Of a DNA stretch of 46,051 nt, positions 39,602 to 46,051 are shown piece after piece. How positions within the stretch are numbered: position 1 is the stretch's first letter; each line of letters starts with the position of its first letter. The position numbers were made by a program, and so were the translations under genes. The stretch covers positions 1-46,051 of the forward strand of contig CAZGYD010000180.1 in assembly GCA_964530115.1 (NCBI GenBank). The letters run 5' to 3'. A model generated the notes under the pieces. The model ran no database searches and was not told the DNA's origin. It saw only the letters and a list, made by a program, of their open reading frames with translations. The stretch is from Fen-999 sp964530115 (GTDB lineage Bacteria; Pseudomonadota; Gammaproteobacteria; Burkholderiales; Rhodocyclaceae).

Positions 39602-41574
39602 ACGTCGGCCTCGGCGAGGTGACCCTTGCTTTCCATCCAGGCGCGCCGCGCCGCAGCCTCGCCCTTGCCCATCAGCAGGTTGAAGAGCCGCAGCGTTTCT
39701 TCACGCGCGCCTTCCCCGGCGCGTTCGAGCACCGGCAGCACGCGGCGCGTCGCCGGCGCCATCGCGGTTTCGCGCAATTGTTCGGGATTCATTTCGCCGA
39801 GGCCCTTGAAGCGCCCGATCTCGATCCTTTCCGCCGGGAAGCCTTCCTTCGCCAGCCGGTCACGGATCGCGGCGAGTTCGCCGTCGTCGAGCGCATAGAG
39901 CCGCTTCGCCGGCCGTTTCTTGCCCTGCGCCGGCACGTCGATGCGATAGAGCGGCGGCCGGGCGACGAACACGTGCCCCCGGCGGATCAGGGCCGGGAAG
40001 TGGCGGTAGAAGAGGGTGAGCAGCAGCGTCTGGATGTGCGCGCCATCGACGTCGGCATCGGACATGATGATGACCTTGCCGTAACGCAGGCCGGAGAGGT
40101 CGGGATCATCGTCGGGCCCGTGCGGGTCGATGCCCAGGGCGACGGCGATGTCGTGGATTTCGGCATTGGCGAACAGGCGGCCGGGCTCGATCTCCCACGC
40201 GTTCTGCACCTTGCCGCGCAGGGGCAGGATGGCCTGCGTTTCCTTGTCGCGGGCGAGCTTGGCCGAACCGCCGGCCGAATCGCCCTCGACGAGGAAAAGT
40301 TCGTTTTCGCCGATGTCGGTCGATTCACAGTCGGTCAGCTTGCCCGGCAGCACCGCGACGCCCGACTGCTTCTTCTTTTCCACCTTCTGCGCGTTCTTTT
40401 GCCGCGCCAACGCTTGTTTGAGGGACAGTTCGGCGATCGCGCGCCCGGCCTCGACATGCGAGTTGAGCCAGATCTCCAGCGGATCGCGCACCATGCCGGC
40501 GACCAGCTTCACCGCTTCGCGCGAGTTGAGCCTCTCCTTGACCTGGCCCTGGAACTGCGGATCGAGGATGCGCGCCGAGAGGACGAAGGCCATCCGGCCG
40601 CAGACGTCCTCCTGCTGGAGCTTCACGCCCCGCGGCAGCAGCGCGTGGTGATCGATGAAGCTCTTCACCGCGTCGAAGACGCCGGCCCGCAGGCCGGACT
40701 CGTGCGTGCCGCCGGCGACGGTGGGAATCAGGTTTACGTAGGACTCGGAGGGCAAGGGCTCGGCGAACCAGCCGAGCGCCCAGGCCGCGCCTTCGCCCTC
40801 GGCGAAGGATTCGTCGTCGCCGCTGGCGTATTGCTCGCCGGCGTAGATCGGTGCGACCGCTTCCTGGCCTGCGGCGAGTTCGGCGAGATAGCCGGCGAGG
40901 CCGTCGGGGTAGCGCCATGTCTTCGACAGCATGCCGCCGTCGGCCTGTTCGACGTCGAGCATCACGGCGACGCCCGGCAGCAGCACGGCCTTGGAGCGCA
41001 ACAGGCGCTCGAGCTCGGCCTGAGGCACCCTGGGCGAATCGAAGTATTTCGGATCCGGCCAGACGCGCACGCGGGTGCCGGTCTGCCTGCCGCACTCACC
41101 GATGACGTGAAGCTCGGACACAGTCTCGCCGCCGTCTGAGAATCCGACCGTGTGGATCCTGCCGTCGCGGCGCACTTCGACCTCGACGCGGGTCGAGAGC
41201 GCGTTGGTCACGGCGACGCCGACGCCATGCAGGCCGCCTGAAAACGCATAGGCCGAATTGCCCGAGCGCTTGTCGAATTTGCCGCCAGCGTGCAGGCGGG
41301 TAAAGGCGAGCACGACGACCGGCACCTGCTCTTCGGGGTGCGGGCCGACCGGGATGCCGCGGCCGTCGTCGGTGACGGTGACCGAACCGTCACGATGCAG
41401 ACAGACGTGGATGTGCTTGGCGAAGCCGGCCAGCGCTTCGTCGGCCGCGTTGTCGATGACTTCCTGGACGATGTGGGCCGGCGAATCGGTGCGGGTGTAC
41501 ATGCCGGGCCGTTCGCGCACCGGTTCCAGGCCCTTGAGAACACGGAAGGAAGATTCGTCGTAAGTCTTGCTCAT
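39598..41574 (-). CDS. parE: DNA topoisomerase IV subunit B
   Basis: ATPase subunit of topoisomerase IV. 658 residues. The GHKL ATP site has EVIDNAADEALAGF and VTDDGRGIPVG. SGGLHGVGVAVTNALS is present, and the TOPRIM motifs are FLVEGDSAGGSAKLARD and IIMSDADVDGAHI. RFKGLGEMNPEQLRETAM closes the family pattern. The opening DESSFRVLKGLEPVRERPGMY, together with the length of about 650, distinguishes ParE from GyrB. It overlaps the flavin-reductase-like gene stop by ATGA and the parC start likewise, making an operon with parE first. Confidence 0.95.
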   Translation of the reverse strand: MSKTYDESSFRVLKGLEPVRERPGMYTRTDSPAHIVQEVIDNAADEALAGFAKHIHVCLHRDGSVTVTDDGRGIPVGPHPEEQVPVVVLAFTRLHAGGKFDKRSGNSAYAFSGGLHGVGVAVTNALSTRVEVEVRRDGRIHTVGFSDGGETVSELHVIGECGRQTGTRVRVWPDPKYFDSPRVPQAELERLLRSKAVLLPGVAVMLDVEQADGGMLSKTWRYPDGLAGYLAELAAGQEAVAPIYAGEQYASGDDESFAEGEGAAWALGWFAEPLPSESYVNLIPTVAGGTHESGLRAGVFDAVKSFIDHHALLPRGVKLQQEDVCGRMAFVLSARILDPQFQGQVKERLNSREAVKLVAGMVRDPLEIWLNSHVEAGRAIAELSLKQALARQKNAQKVEKKKQSGVAVLPGKLTDCESTDIGENELFLVEGDSAGGSAKLARDKETQAILPLRGKVQNAWEIEPGRLFANAEIHDIAVALGIDPHGPDDDPDLSGLRYGKVIIMSDADVDGAHIQTLLLTLFYRHFPALIRRGHVFVARPPLYRIDVPAQGKKRPAKRLYALDDGELAAIRDRLAKEGFPAERIEIGRFKGLGEMNPEQLRETAMAPATRRVLPVLERAGEGAREETLRLFNLLMGKGEAAARRAWMESKGHLAEADV

Positions 41575-42128
41575 GATTCGACGGTGATCGTCTCGCCGGT
41601 GACGAAGAAGGTGCCGCCGGCGAGGTAGTGGAGCGTGCGCAGCCCCGCTTCAGCCGCCTGCCAGCGGCCGTCACGGAACACCCGGTCGTCGGACCAGGCG
41701 GCGACGACCTCGGCGATGAATAGGTCGTAACGTTTTTCGTTGTGCGGTTCCGGAATCACCTTGCATTCCAGCCAGCCGACGCAGCCGTCGATCAGCGGGG
41801 CGCCAACGCGCCCGGCGGGAAAGGTGGTGAAGCCCGTGCGCGCGAACTTGTCGCCGTCGCGGCCGCTCGCGGTGCCGGCCTCGAGCACGGCGGCGACCTG
41901 GTTGCGACAGGGGATGTTGAGCGCAAACTCACCCGAGGATTCGATCAGTTCGCGTGTGTAGGATCGCGCATCGATGACGACGGCGACTTTCGGTGGAGAA
42001 AAATCGAGCGGCATCGCCCAGGCGGCGGCCATGACGTTGCGCCGGCCCGCATGGGCGCTGCTGACCAACACCACGGGCCCGTGATTCATGAGGCGGTAGG
42101 CCGTCTCCAGTTCCACCGGGATCCGCAA
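41571..42128 (-). CDS. Flavin reductase-like FMN-binding protein
   Basis: 185 residues from a TTG at 42128 placed nine bases after GGAGG. The N-terminus RIPVELETAYRLMNHGPVVL is typical, while the upstream extension to 42176 is not. The flavin reductase-like fold shows VLVSSAHAGRRNVMAAAWAMPLDF, ARSYTRELIESSGEFALNIP and the central RDGDKFARTGFT. Members reduce flavin or bind FMN in a split-barrel; the substrate is unknown. It is coupled to parE by ATGA. Confidence 0.85.
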   Translation of the reverse strand: MRIPVELETAYRLMNHGPVVLVSSAHAGRRNVMAAAWAMPLDFSPPKVAVVIDARSYTRELIESSGEFALNIPCRNQVAAVLEAGTASGRDGDKFARTGFTTFPAGRVGAPLIDGCVGWLECKVIPEPHNEKRYDLFIAEVVAAWSDDRVFRDGRWQAAEAGLRTLHYLAGGTFFVTGETITVES

Positions 42129-42182
42129 TTCCGTTTTCCTCCAGTCCGGGCAGGCCGTCGATGCGGCACACAACAAAAGACA

Positions 42183-42208
42183 AAGGGCTCGGCAGATGCC
42201 AAGCCCTT
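42183..42208 (-). terminator. Terminator after initiator tRNA
   Basis: Stem AAGGGCTTGGC / GCCGAGCCCTT (minus strand, one mismatch) with an ATCT loop, followed by a T-rich stretch. It separates the tRNA from the flavin-reductase-like gene. Confidence 0.75.
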
Positions 42209-42216
42209 GTTTTGTT

Positions 42217-42293
42217 TGGTTGCGGGGGAAGGATTTGAACCTTCGACCTTCGGGTTATGAGCCCGACGAGCTGCCAGACTGCTCCACCCCGCG
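42217..42293 (-). tRNA. Initiator tRNA-fMet (CAT)
   Basis: 77 bases. It starts CGCGGGG and ends CCCCGCAACCA, so position 1 C faces A72, the unpaired end typical of initiator tRNA. The anticodon stem has three G-C pairs (GGGCTCATAACCC). CCA is encoded. It is preceded on its strand by a TATAAT promoter. Confidence 0.97.
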
Positions 42294-42306
42294 TCAGAGA
42301 GGGCGA

Positions 42307-42335
42307 ATTATAGGGGAGGTTAGTGTGCGGTGCAA
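42307..42335 (-). promoter_or_regulatory. Promoter of initiator tRNA
   Basis: On the minus strand TTGCAC, a 17-bp spacer and TATAAT, ending 14 bp before the tRNA. Confidence 0.75.
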
Positions 42336-42408
42336 TACCCACCGGGATTTTCCGTGAGCAGCGTTCCGCGGACGTGGCGTAGCCGAGGCGGGGCGGGATG
42401 CCGGCGCT

Positions 42409-42658
42409 CCTATGATCCTGGAAACCGCGGTTGACCGCTCACCGCATCCTTGGGCGCGTGACGCGAGCTGGGGTTGGCGGTATGTTGCCCGGTCACCGAA
42501 CGGCTGAGTCCGCTACGCACCCGCTGGCACGCCCGGGCGGGCGCCCTGCTTTGTCGATCTTCCTTGCAGGCATGAGCCTGCAGCGTCGTCGTTTCGCGCA
42601 GGCCACCCGTCCGAACGCACCATCAGGCGCGTCCAACCGCGGTTTCTAGGATAATGGG
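42409..42658. mobile_element. MITE-like element with about 29-bp terminal inverted repeats
   Basis: The 42294-42682 gap (389 bp) between the initiator tRNA and the thioesterase gene has no convincing coding region. Within it, 42409-42437 (CCTATGATCCTGGAAACC, then GCGGTTGACCG) and 42630-42658 (CGTCCAACCGCGG, then TTTCTAGGATAATGGG) are inverted copies that match at 24 of 29 positions. Both contain the palindrome AACCGCGGTT. The 250-bp span has no transposase and fits a non-autonomous mini transposon. No target duplication is clear. Confidence 0.55.
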
Positions 42659-42682
42659 CCATCCCCTCGTCGAGCGAAGCCG

Positions 42683-43096
42683 ATGGAACCGATACGACAT
42701 CTCGTCCACACCAGCAGGATTCCCGTGCGCTGGGGCGACATGGATGCGATGGGGCACGTGAACAACACGGTGTACTTCCGTTACGCGGAGCAGGCCCGCA
42801 TCGAGTGGCTGGAATCCCTGGGCTACGGTGTCGATGCCGGCCGCGAGGAAACGGTGGTCATCATCAATGCCAGCTGCACCTTCCTCGTGCCGATCACCTA
42901 TCCGGCCACGGTGGAAGTGCGCCTGTTCGTTGGCAAGCCAGGGCGGTCCAGCCTGCCGACCTATTACGAGATGCGCGTCGCCGGAGAGGAAACGCTATAC
43001 GCCGAGGGGGCGGCGAAGCTCGTCTGGTTCGTGCCCAGGACCGGGCGCTCGGCACCCCTGCCCGAAGACATCCGCAGACGCATCGAGTCACTTTGA
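42683..43096 (+). CDS. Acyl-CoA thioesterase (4HBT hot-dog family)
   Basis: 137 residues. The hot-dog fold signature WGDMDAMGHVNNTVYFRYAE contains the catalytic Asp. The gene begins at ATG 42683 within 25 bp of the end of the MITE-like element, so its promoter may lie in or next to it. It lies 10 bp before the acetoacetyl-CoA synthetase gene, and the two probably form an operon. Length is typical for 4-hydroxybenzoyl-CoA-thioesterase-like proteins (about 135-140). Its substrate is not determinable. Confidence 0.9.
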   Translation: MEPIRHLVHTSRIPVRWGDMDAMGHVNNTVYFRYAEQARIEWLESLGYGVDAGREETVVIINASCTFLVPITYPATVEVRLFVGKPGRSSLPTYYEMRVAGEETLYAEGAAKLVWFVPRTGRSAPLPEDIRRRIESL

Positions 43097-43106
43097 GGAG
43101 CCGCTC

Positions 43107-45068
43107 ATGGACGCCGGAAAGCCGCTCTGGACGCCGTCGGCCGAACGCATCGCCAACGCGAACCTGACGGCGTTCATGCGTGACGCGGGGGCGCGCTGGA
43201 ATCGCCGCTTCTCCGATTACCAGACGCTGTATCGCTGGTCGATCGATCACCCGGACGAGTTCTGGCGCGCCATTTGGGATTTTTGCGGCGTCGTCGGCGT
43301 GTTACCACGGCTGAGTTTCGCGGGCGAAGGGATGCCCGGTACGCGATTTTTCCCGGACGCGCGCTTGAACTTCGCCGAGAACCTGCTGCGCCACCGCGAC
43401 GAAGCCGACGCGCTGGTGTTCTGGGGTGAAGACAAGGTCAAGCGGCGGATGAGCCGCGCCGAGCTGTATCGCGCCGTCGCCCGGCTGGCCGCGGCGCTGC
43501 GGGCCGAGGGCGTGGCCGCTGGCGATCGCGTCGCCGCCTACATGCCGAACATGCCCGAGACGGTGATCGCTTTTCTGGCTTCGGCGTCGATCGGGGCCAT
43601 CTTCACCTCGGCTTCTCCGGATTTCGGCGTCCAGGGCGTGCTCGACCGCTTCGGCCAGGTGGAGCCGAAGGTCCTCTTCGTCGCCGACGGCTATCTCTAC
43701 AACGGCAAGACGATCGACAGTCTTCCGCGCGTCGCCGAAATCGTCGCGCAAATGCCCTCGGTGCGCAGGACGGTGATCACCTCCTATGTTCGCGATCGGG
43801 GCGCGCTCGACCCGGCGACGGTTCGCGGCGGCATCGGCTGGGAGGGTTTTCTCGGCTCGGCAGGCGGCGAAACGGAGATCGGCTTCGAGCGGCTGCCGTT
43901 CGATCATCCGCTGGTGATCATGTATTCGTCAGGGACCACCGGCGTGCCCAAGTGCATCGTCCATGGCGCCGGGGGCGCGTTGCTCCAGCACCTGAAGGAG
44001 CACCAGCTTCAGGGCGACGTGAAGCCGGGCGACCGCCTGTTCTATTTCACGACCTGCGGCTGGATGATGTGGAATTGGCTCGTCTCCGGGCTGGCTTCCG
44101 GCGCCACGCTATTGCTCTACGATGGTTCGCCCTTCGCCGGCGGTGGCGACATCCTCTTCGACTATGCCGACGCCGAGGGCATGACCCATTTCGGCACCTC
44201 GGCGAAATTCATCGACGCCATCGCCAAGGCCGGCCGGGTACCGAAGGACACGCACCGGCTGGAGAATCTGCGGGTGATCTTCTCCACCGGCAGCCCGCTC
44301 GTCCCCGAGGGCTTCGACTACGTCTATGCGAACGTCAAGCGCGACATCCAGCTCGCTTCGATTTCCGGCGGTACGGACATCCTGTCCTGTTTCGTCGGCG
44401 GCAACCCGATCGGCCCGGTCTGGCGGGGGGAGATCCAGGCGGCCGGGCTGGGCATGGCGGTCGATGTCTTCAGTGAAGAGGGTCGGTCCGTCATGGGCGA
44501 GAAAGGGGAACTGGTCTGCACGCGCCCGTTCCCGGTCATGCCGCTCTGCTTCTGGAACGACCCCGACGGCGTGAAATACAGGGCAGCCTATTTCGAACGC
44601 TTCCCGGGCATCTGGTGTCACGGCGACTTCGCGGAAAGAACCGAGCATGATGGATTCATCATCTACGGCCGCTCGGACGCCACGCTCAATCCGGGCGGCG
44701 TGCGCATCGGCACCGCCGAGATCTACCGGCAGGTCGAGAAACTGCCGGAGGTCGTGGAAAGCCTGGTGATCGGCCAGGACTGGCAGAACGACGTCAGGAT
44801 CGTCCTCTTCGTCAGGCTGCGCGAGGGGCTGTCGCTCGACGAAGCGCTGGCCGGCCGCATCAGGCAGGTCATCCGCGACAACGCGTCGCCGCGCCACGTG
44901 CCGGCAAAGATCCTCCAGGTGGCCGACATTCCGCGAACGAAGAGCGGCAAGATCGTCGAACTGGCGGTGCGCAACGTGGTGCATGGCGTACCCGTCAAGA
45001 ACGTCGAGGCGCTGGCGAATCCCGAAGCGCTCGATCATTTCCGCAACCGGCCAGAACTGGCCAACTGA
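43107..45068 (+). CDS. Acetoacetyl-CoA synthetase
   Basis: Activates acetoacetate with ATP and CoA. 653 residues. It starts at ATG 43107 behind GAGGAG. The AMP-binding signature is MYSSGTTGVPKCIVHGAG, followed by YFTTCGWMMWNWLVSGLA, ISGGTDILSCFVGGNP, GRSDATLNPGGVRIGTAEIY and the C-terminal lysine motif PRTKSGKIVE, all of acetoacetyl-CoA synthetase rather than acetyl-CoA synthetase. Copy 9 of the 25-bp repeat lies at residues 64-72, read as GVLPRLSFA between WDFCGVV and GEGMPGTRFFP. In other members as I recall them, this position holds a different, variable stretch. Confidence 0.94.
   Translation: MDAGKPLWTPSAERIANANLTAFMRDAGARWNRRFSDYQTLYRWSIDHPDEFWRAIWDFCGVVGVLPRLSFAGEGMPGTRFFPDARLNFAENLLRHRDEADALVFWGEDKVKRRMSRAELYRAVARLAAALRAEGVAAGDRVAAYMPNMPETVIAFLASASIGAIFTSASPDFGVQGVLDRFGQVEPKVLFVADGYLYNGKTIDSLPRVAEIVAQMPSVRRTVITSYVRDRGALDPATVRGGIGWEGFLGSAGGETEIGFERLPFDHPLVIMYSSGTTGVPKCIVHGAGGALLQHLKEHQLQGDVKPGDRLFYFTTCGWMMWNWLVSGLASGATLLLYDGSPFAGGGDILFDYADAEGMTHFGTSAKFIDAIAKAGRVPKDTHRLENLRVIFSTGSPLVPEGFDYVYANVKRDIQLASISGGTDILSCFVGGNPIGPVWRGEIQAAGLGMAVDVFSEEGRSVMGEKGELVCTRPFPVMPLCFWNDPDGVKYRAAYFERFPGIWCHGDFAERTEHDGFIIYGRSDATLNPGGVRIGTAEIYRQVEKLPEVVESLVIGQDWQNDVRIVLFVRLREGLSLDEALAGRIRQVIRDNASPRHVPAKILQVADIPRTKSGKIVELAVRNVVHGVPVKNVEALANPEALDHFRNRPELAN
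43296..43320 (+). repeat. Dispersed 25-bp repeat, copy 9 (inside acetoacetyl-CoA synthetase)
   Basis: Exact C-type copy followed by CGGGCG, so TTTCGCGGG is shared with copies 3 and 7. Sense to the gene and read as GVLPRLSFA. Confidence 0.95.
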
Positions 45069-45080
45069 GGAGGAAGCCGA

Positions 45081-45623
45081 ATGTTGATGCATGCGGAAAG
45101 CAGCAGCCTGCTGGTCGTGGACGTGCAGGACCGGCTGCTTCATCACGTCCACGGCTGGCAACGCTTGTTGCAAAACGTGATCTGGCTCGTGCGCGTGGCC
45201 CGGCGGATCGGCGTTCCGGTGATGGCAAGCGAGCAATATCCCAAGGGCCTCGGCCATACCAATGCCGATCTGGCGAAGGAACTGCCGCCGGGCTGTATTG
45301 CCGAGAAGATCCATTTTTCCTGTGCCTCGGCACGATGTCTGACGGGTCTTCCAGGTGTGGAGCGGCCACAAGTGGTCATCTGCGGGATGGAAGCGCACGT
45401 CTGTGTCCAGCAGACCGCACTGGAACTGCGCGGGCAGGGGAAAGAGGTGTTCGTGGTGGCAGATTCGGTCGGCTCCCGCGACCCTGCTGACAAGGAACTC
45501 GCCTTGCAACGCATGCGCGGGCACGGAATCGAGATCGTCAGCAGGGAAATGGTCGCGTTCGAATGGCTGCGGCAAGCGGGCACACCGCTGTTCAAGGAGA
45601 TCAGTCTGGAGTTCCTCCGATGA
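45081..45623 (+). CDS. Isochorismatase-family hydrolase
   Basis: 180 residues. The cysteine-hydrolase triad is visible in LLVVDVQDRLL (Asp), EKIHFSCAS (Lys) and GMEAHVCVQQTAL (Cys). Family members hydrolyse amides or vinyl ethers; YcaC-like proteins of unknown substrate are closest in feel. It follows the acetoacetyl-CoA synthetase by 12 bp with AGGAGGAA before ATG 45081, so it belongs to that operon. It is the last gene before the ribosomal RNA promoter. Confidence 0.9.
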   Translation: MLMHAESSSLLVVDVQDRLLHHVHGWQRLLQNVIWLVRVARRIGVPVMASEQYPKGLGHTNADLAKELPPGCIAEKIHFSCASARCLTGLPGVERPQVVICGMEAHVCVQQTALELRGQGKEVFVVADSVGSRDPADKELALQRMRGHGIEIVSREMVAFEWLRQAGTPLFKEISLEFLR

Positions 45624-45640
45624 AAAAAATCGGAAGGGGC

Positions 45641-45669
45641 TTTACACGAATTTAGGAATGTCCTATAGT
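45641..45669 (+). promoter_or_regulatory. Ribosomal RNA operon promoter
   Basis: TTTACA (45641-45646), a 17-bp spacer and TATAGT (45664-45669), with an A-rich stretch (GAAAAAAAT) just upstream that could act as an UP element. It precedes a boxA. Confidence 0.75.
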
Positions 45670-45724
45670 TCGCCTTCTCCGCTGATGCGGAACGGTCTTC
45701 GACGCAAGCGAAGCGCGATGCCGG

Positions 45725-45974
45725 GTTCTTTAACAACCGAACAGCCGATAGGTGTAGGTGCTTGTTGGGTTTTGGGTAGTGGTTGTCGTACCGGGAGGTA
45801 TGGCCGGGTGCTTGAGTGATGCTGGGTGACTGGTGGTGCTGGGTATCTGCGGGATTGCTTATGGGGTGACTGGGAGGGGATTTCGGGCTGCTACCCTGAG
45901 TGAGAGGATAGAGACGAGCGGTTGCACGGCAGGAGAAGCCAGATGCGAATCGGGTTTGGAGGTTCGTTTGCGTG
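45725..45974 (+). other. rRNA leader with boxA, truncated by the contig end
   Basis: GTTCTTTAACAA at 45725-45736 matches the boxA antitermination element found before 16S rRNA in betaproteobacteria, followed by CAGCCGATAGGTGT, a common leader sequence. No 16S gene is reached. The part after about 45780 is G/T-rich and shows no other recognisable signal. Confidence 0.7.
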
Positions 45975-46051
45975 CTGTTTCTTATACAAATCTGACGCTG
46001 CCGACTATCTACCTTGTGTAGATATCGGTTGTTTCCGAAGCATGAAAAAAA
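45975..46051. other. Illumina Nextera adapter read-through (not genomic)
   Basis: Starts CTGTTTCTTATACAAATCT, against the transposon mosaic end CTGTCTCTTATACACATCT, continues GACGCTGCCGAC, then an 8-base index-like stretch TCTACCTT, then GTGTAGAT and TCGGT of the P5 adapter. The match gets worse towards the 3' end, as in low-quality read tails, and the segment ends in a run of A. Confidence 0.92.

Noticed and set aside
42500..42520. CGGCTGAGTCCGC inside the MITE-like element as a tenth copy of the 25-bp repeat
   Set aside because: Only about nine consecutive bases match, and the left half does not align without a large gap; chance similarity is likely.
42431..42649. 72-codon ORF between the initiator tRNA and the thioesterase
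   Set aside because: Runs between the inverted ends of the MITE-like element, has no recognised domain or ribosome-binding site, and is rich in Arg and Pro, as random high-GC frames are.
2625..43320. CRISPR array interpretation of the 25-bp repeat
   Set aside because: Copies are kilobases apart, inside genes, with no regular spacers and no cas genes.
45833..46021. Short ORF at the right edge
   Set aside because: Its end is encoded by adapter sequence and its start lies in the rRNA leader.

Overview
The window is high-GC DNA from a Gram-negative chromosome, densely packed with genes and with many ATGA/TTGA/GTGA stop-start overlaps. The conserved blocks surE-pcm-nlpD-rpoS, dapA-bamC and moxR-DUF58-transglutaminase-mltB, a type II secretion gspLMN tail, an EpsA/EpsB-type regulator and glycosyltransferase pair, parC/parE and betaproteobacterial-looking proteins point to a betaproteobacterium, probably Rhodocyclales or a close relative. 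The genus cannot be named from the sequence alone. The right edge is a contig end: it runs through a ribosomal RNA promoter and leader and finishes in 77 bases that match Illumina Nextera adapter sequence, not genome.

Layout. 1-2599: gspL, gspM and gspN, translationally coupled. 2724-4920 (minus): LuxR-type regulator and membrane-bound sugar-phosphate transferase for exopolysaccharide. 5161-13731 (minus): fatty-acid module with a TetR regulator, FadE-type acyl-CoA dehydrogenase, thiolase and a fused hydratase/dehydrogenase in one coupled operon, followed by a chalcone-isomerase-like protein and FadD. 13910-17427 (plus): surE, pcm, nlpD, rpoS. 17422-22322 (minus): MltB, TgpA-like transglutaminase, DUF58 and MoxR. 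22379-26135 (plus): histone-deacetylase-like hydrolase, dapA, bamC and a metallo-beta-lactamase-fold protein. 26215-28279 (minus): Met/Gly-repeat lipoprotein, DUF7931 protein and ribosomal-oxygenase-like cupin. 28358-33000: rlmD, Bax-inhibitor-1-like protein, a truncated flavoprotein-like ORF, tRNA-Ser(TGA) with a broken second copy, queD, a radical SAM protein and an XRE regulator. 33199-37253 (plus): lysC, tRNA-Ser(GCT), electron-transfer-flavoprotein:ubiquinone oxidoreductase, tRNA-Arg(ACG), a small Cys/His protein and DUF3301. 37247-42293 (minus): parC, parE, a flavin reductase-like protein and initiator tRNA. 42683-45623 (plus): thioesterase, acetoacetyl-CoA synthetase and an isochorismatase-family hydrolase. 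The gene content is mostly core metabolism: beta-oxidation (FadD, FadE, thiolase, hydratase/dehydrogenase) feeds the quinone pool through ETF-QO.

The outstanding feature is a dispersed 25-bp repeat with core GTGTTACCACGGCTGAGTTT (or GTGTTACGACGGCTGAGTTT). It occurs eight times plus one diverged copy in 46 kb. Two copies lie between convergent genes. The others lie INSIDE unrelated protein-coding genes (fused hydratase/dehydrogenase, mltB, DUF58, cupin oxygenase, parC twice, acetoacetyl-CoA synthetase), where they are translated in frame as GVLPRLSF, NSAVVTR or KLSRGNT-type peptides depending on orientation and frame. All seven genes stay open, and neither of the two frames that would create a stop is used. 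This resembles the logic of the Rickettsia palindromic elements but is shorter and unrelated in sequence, and I do not recognise it as a described family. Eight of nine copies point the same way.

Other notable items are a tRNA-Ser duplicate interrupted in its anticodon loop by two perfect hairpins, a 250-bp MITE-like element with about 29-bp inverted ends, a lipoprotein with 15 Gly-Met pairs, a possible internal start in lysC, and the adapter contamination at the end.
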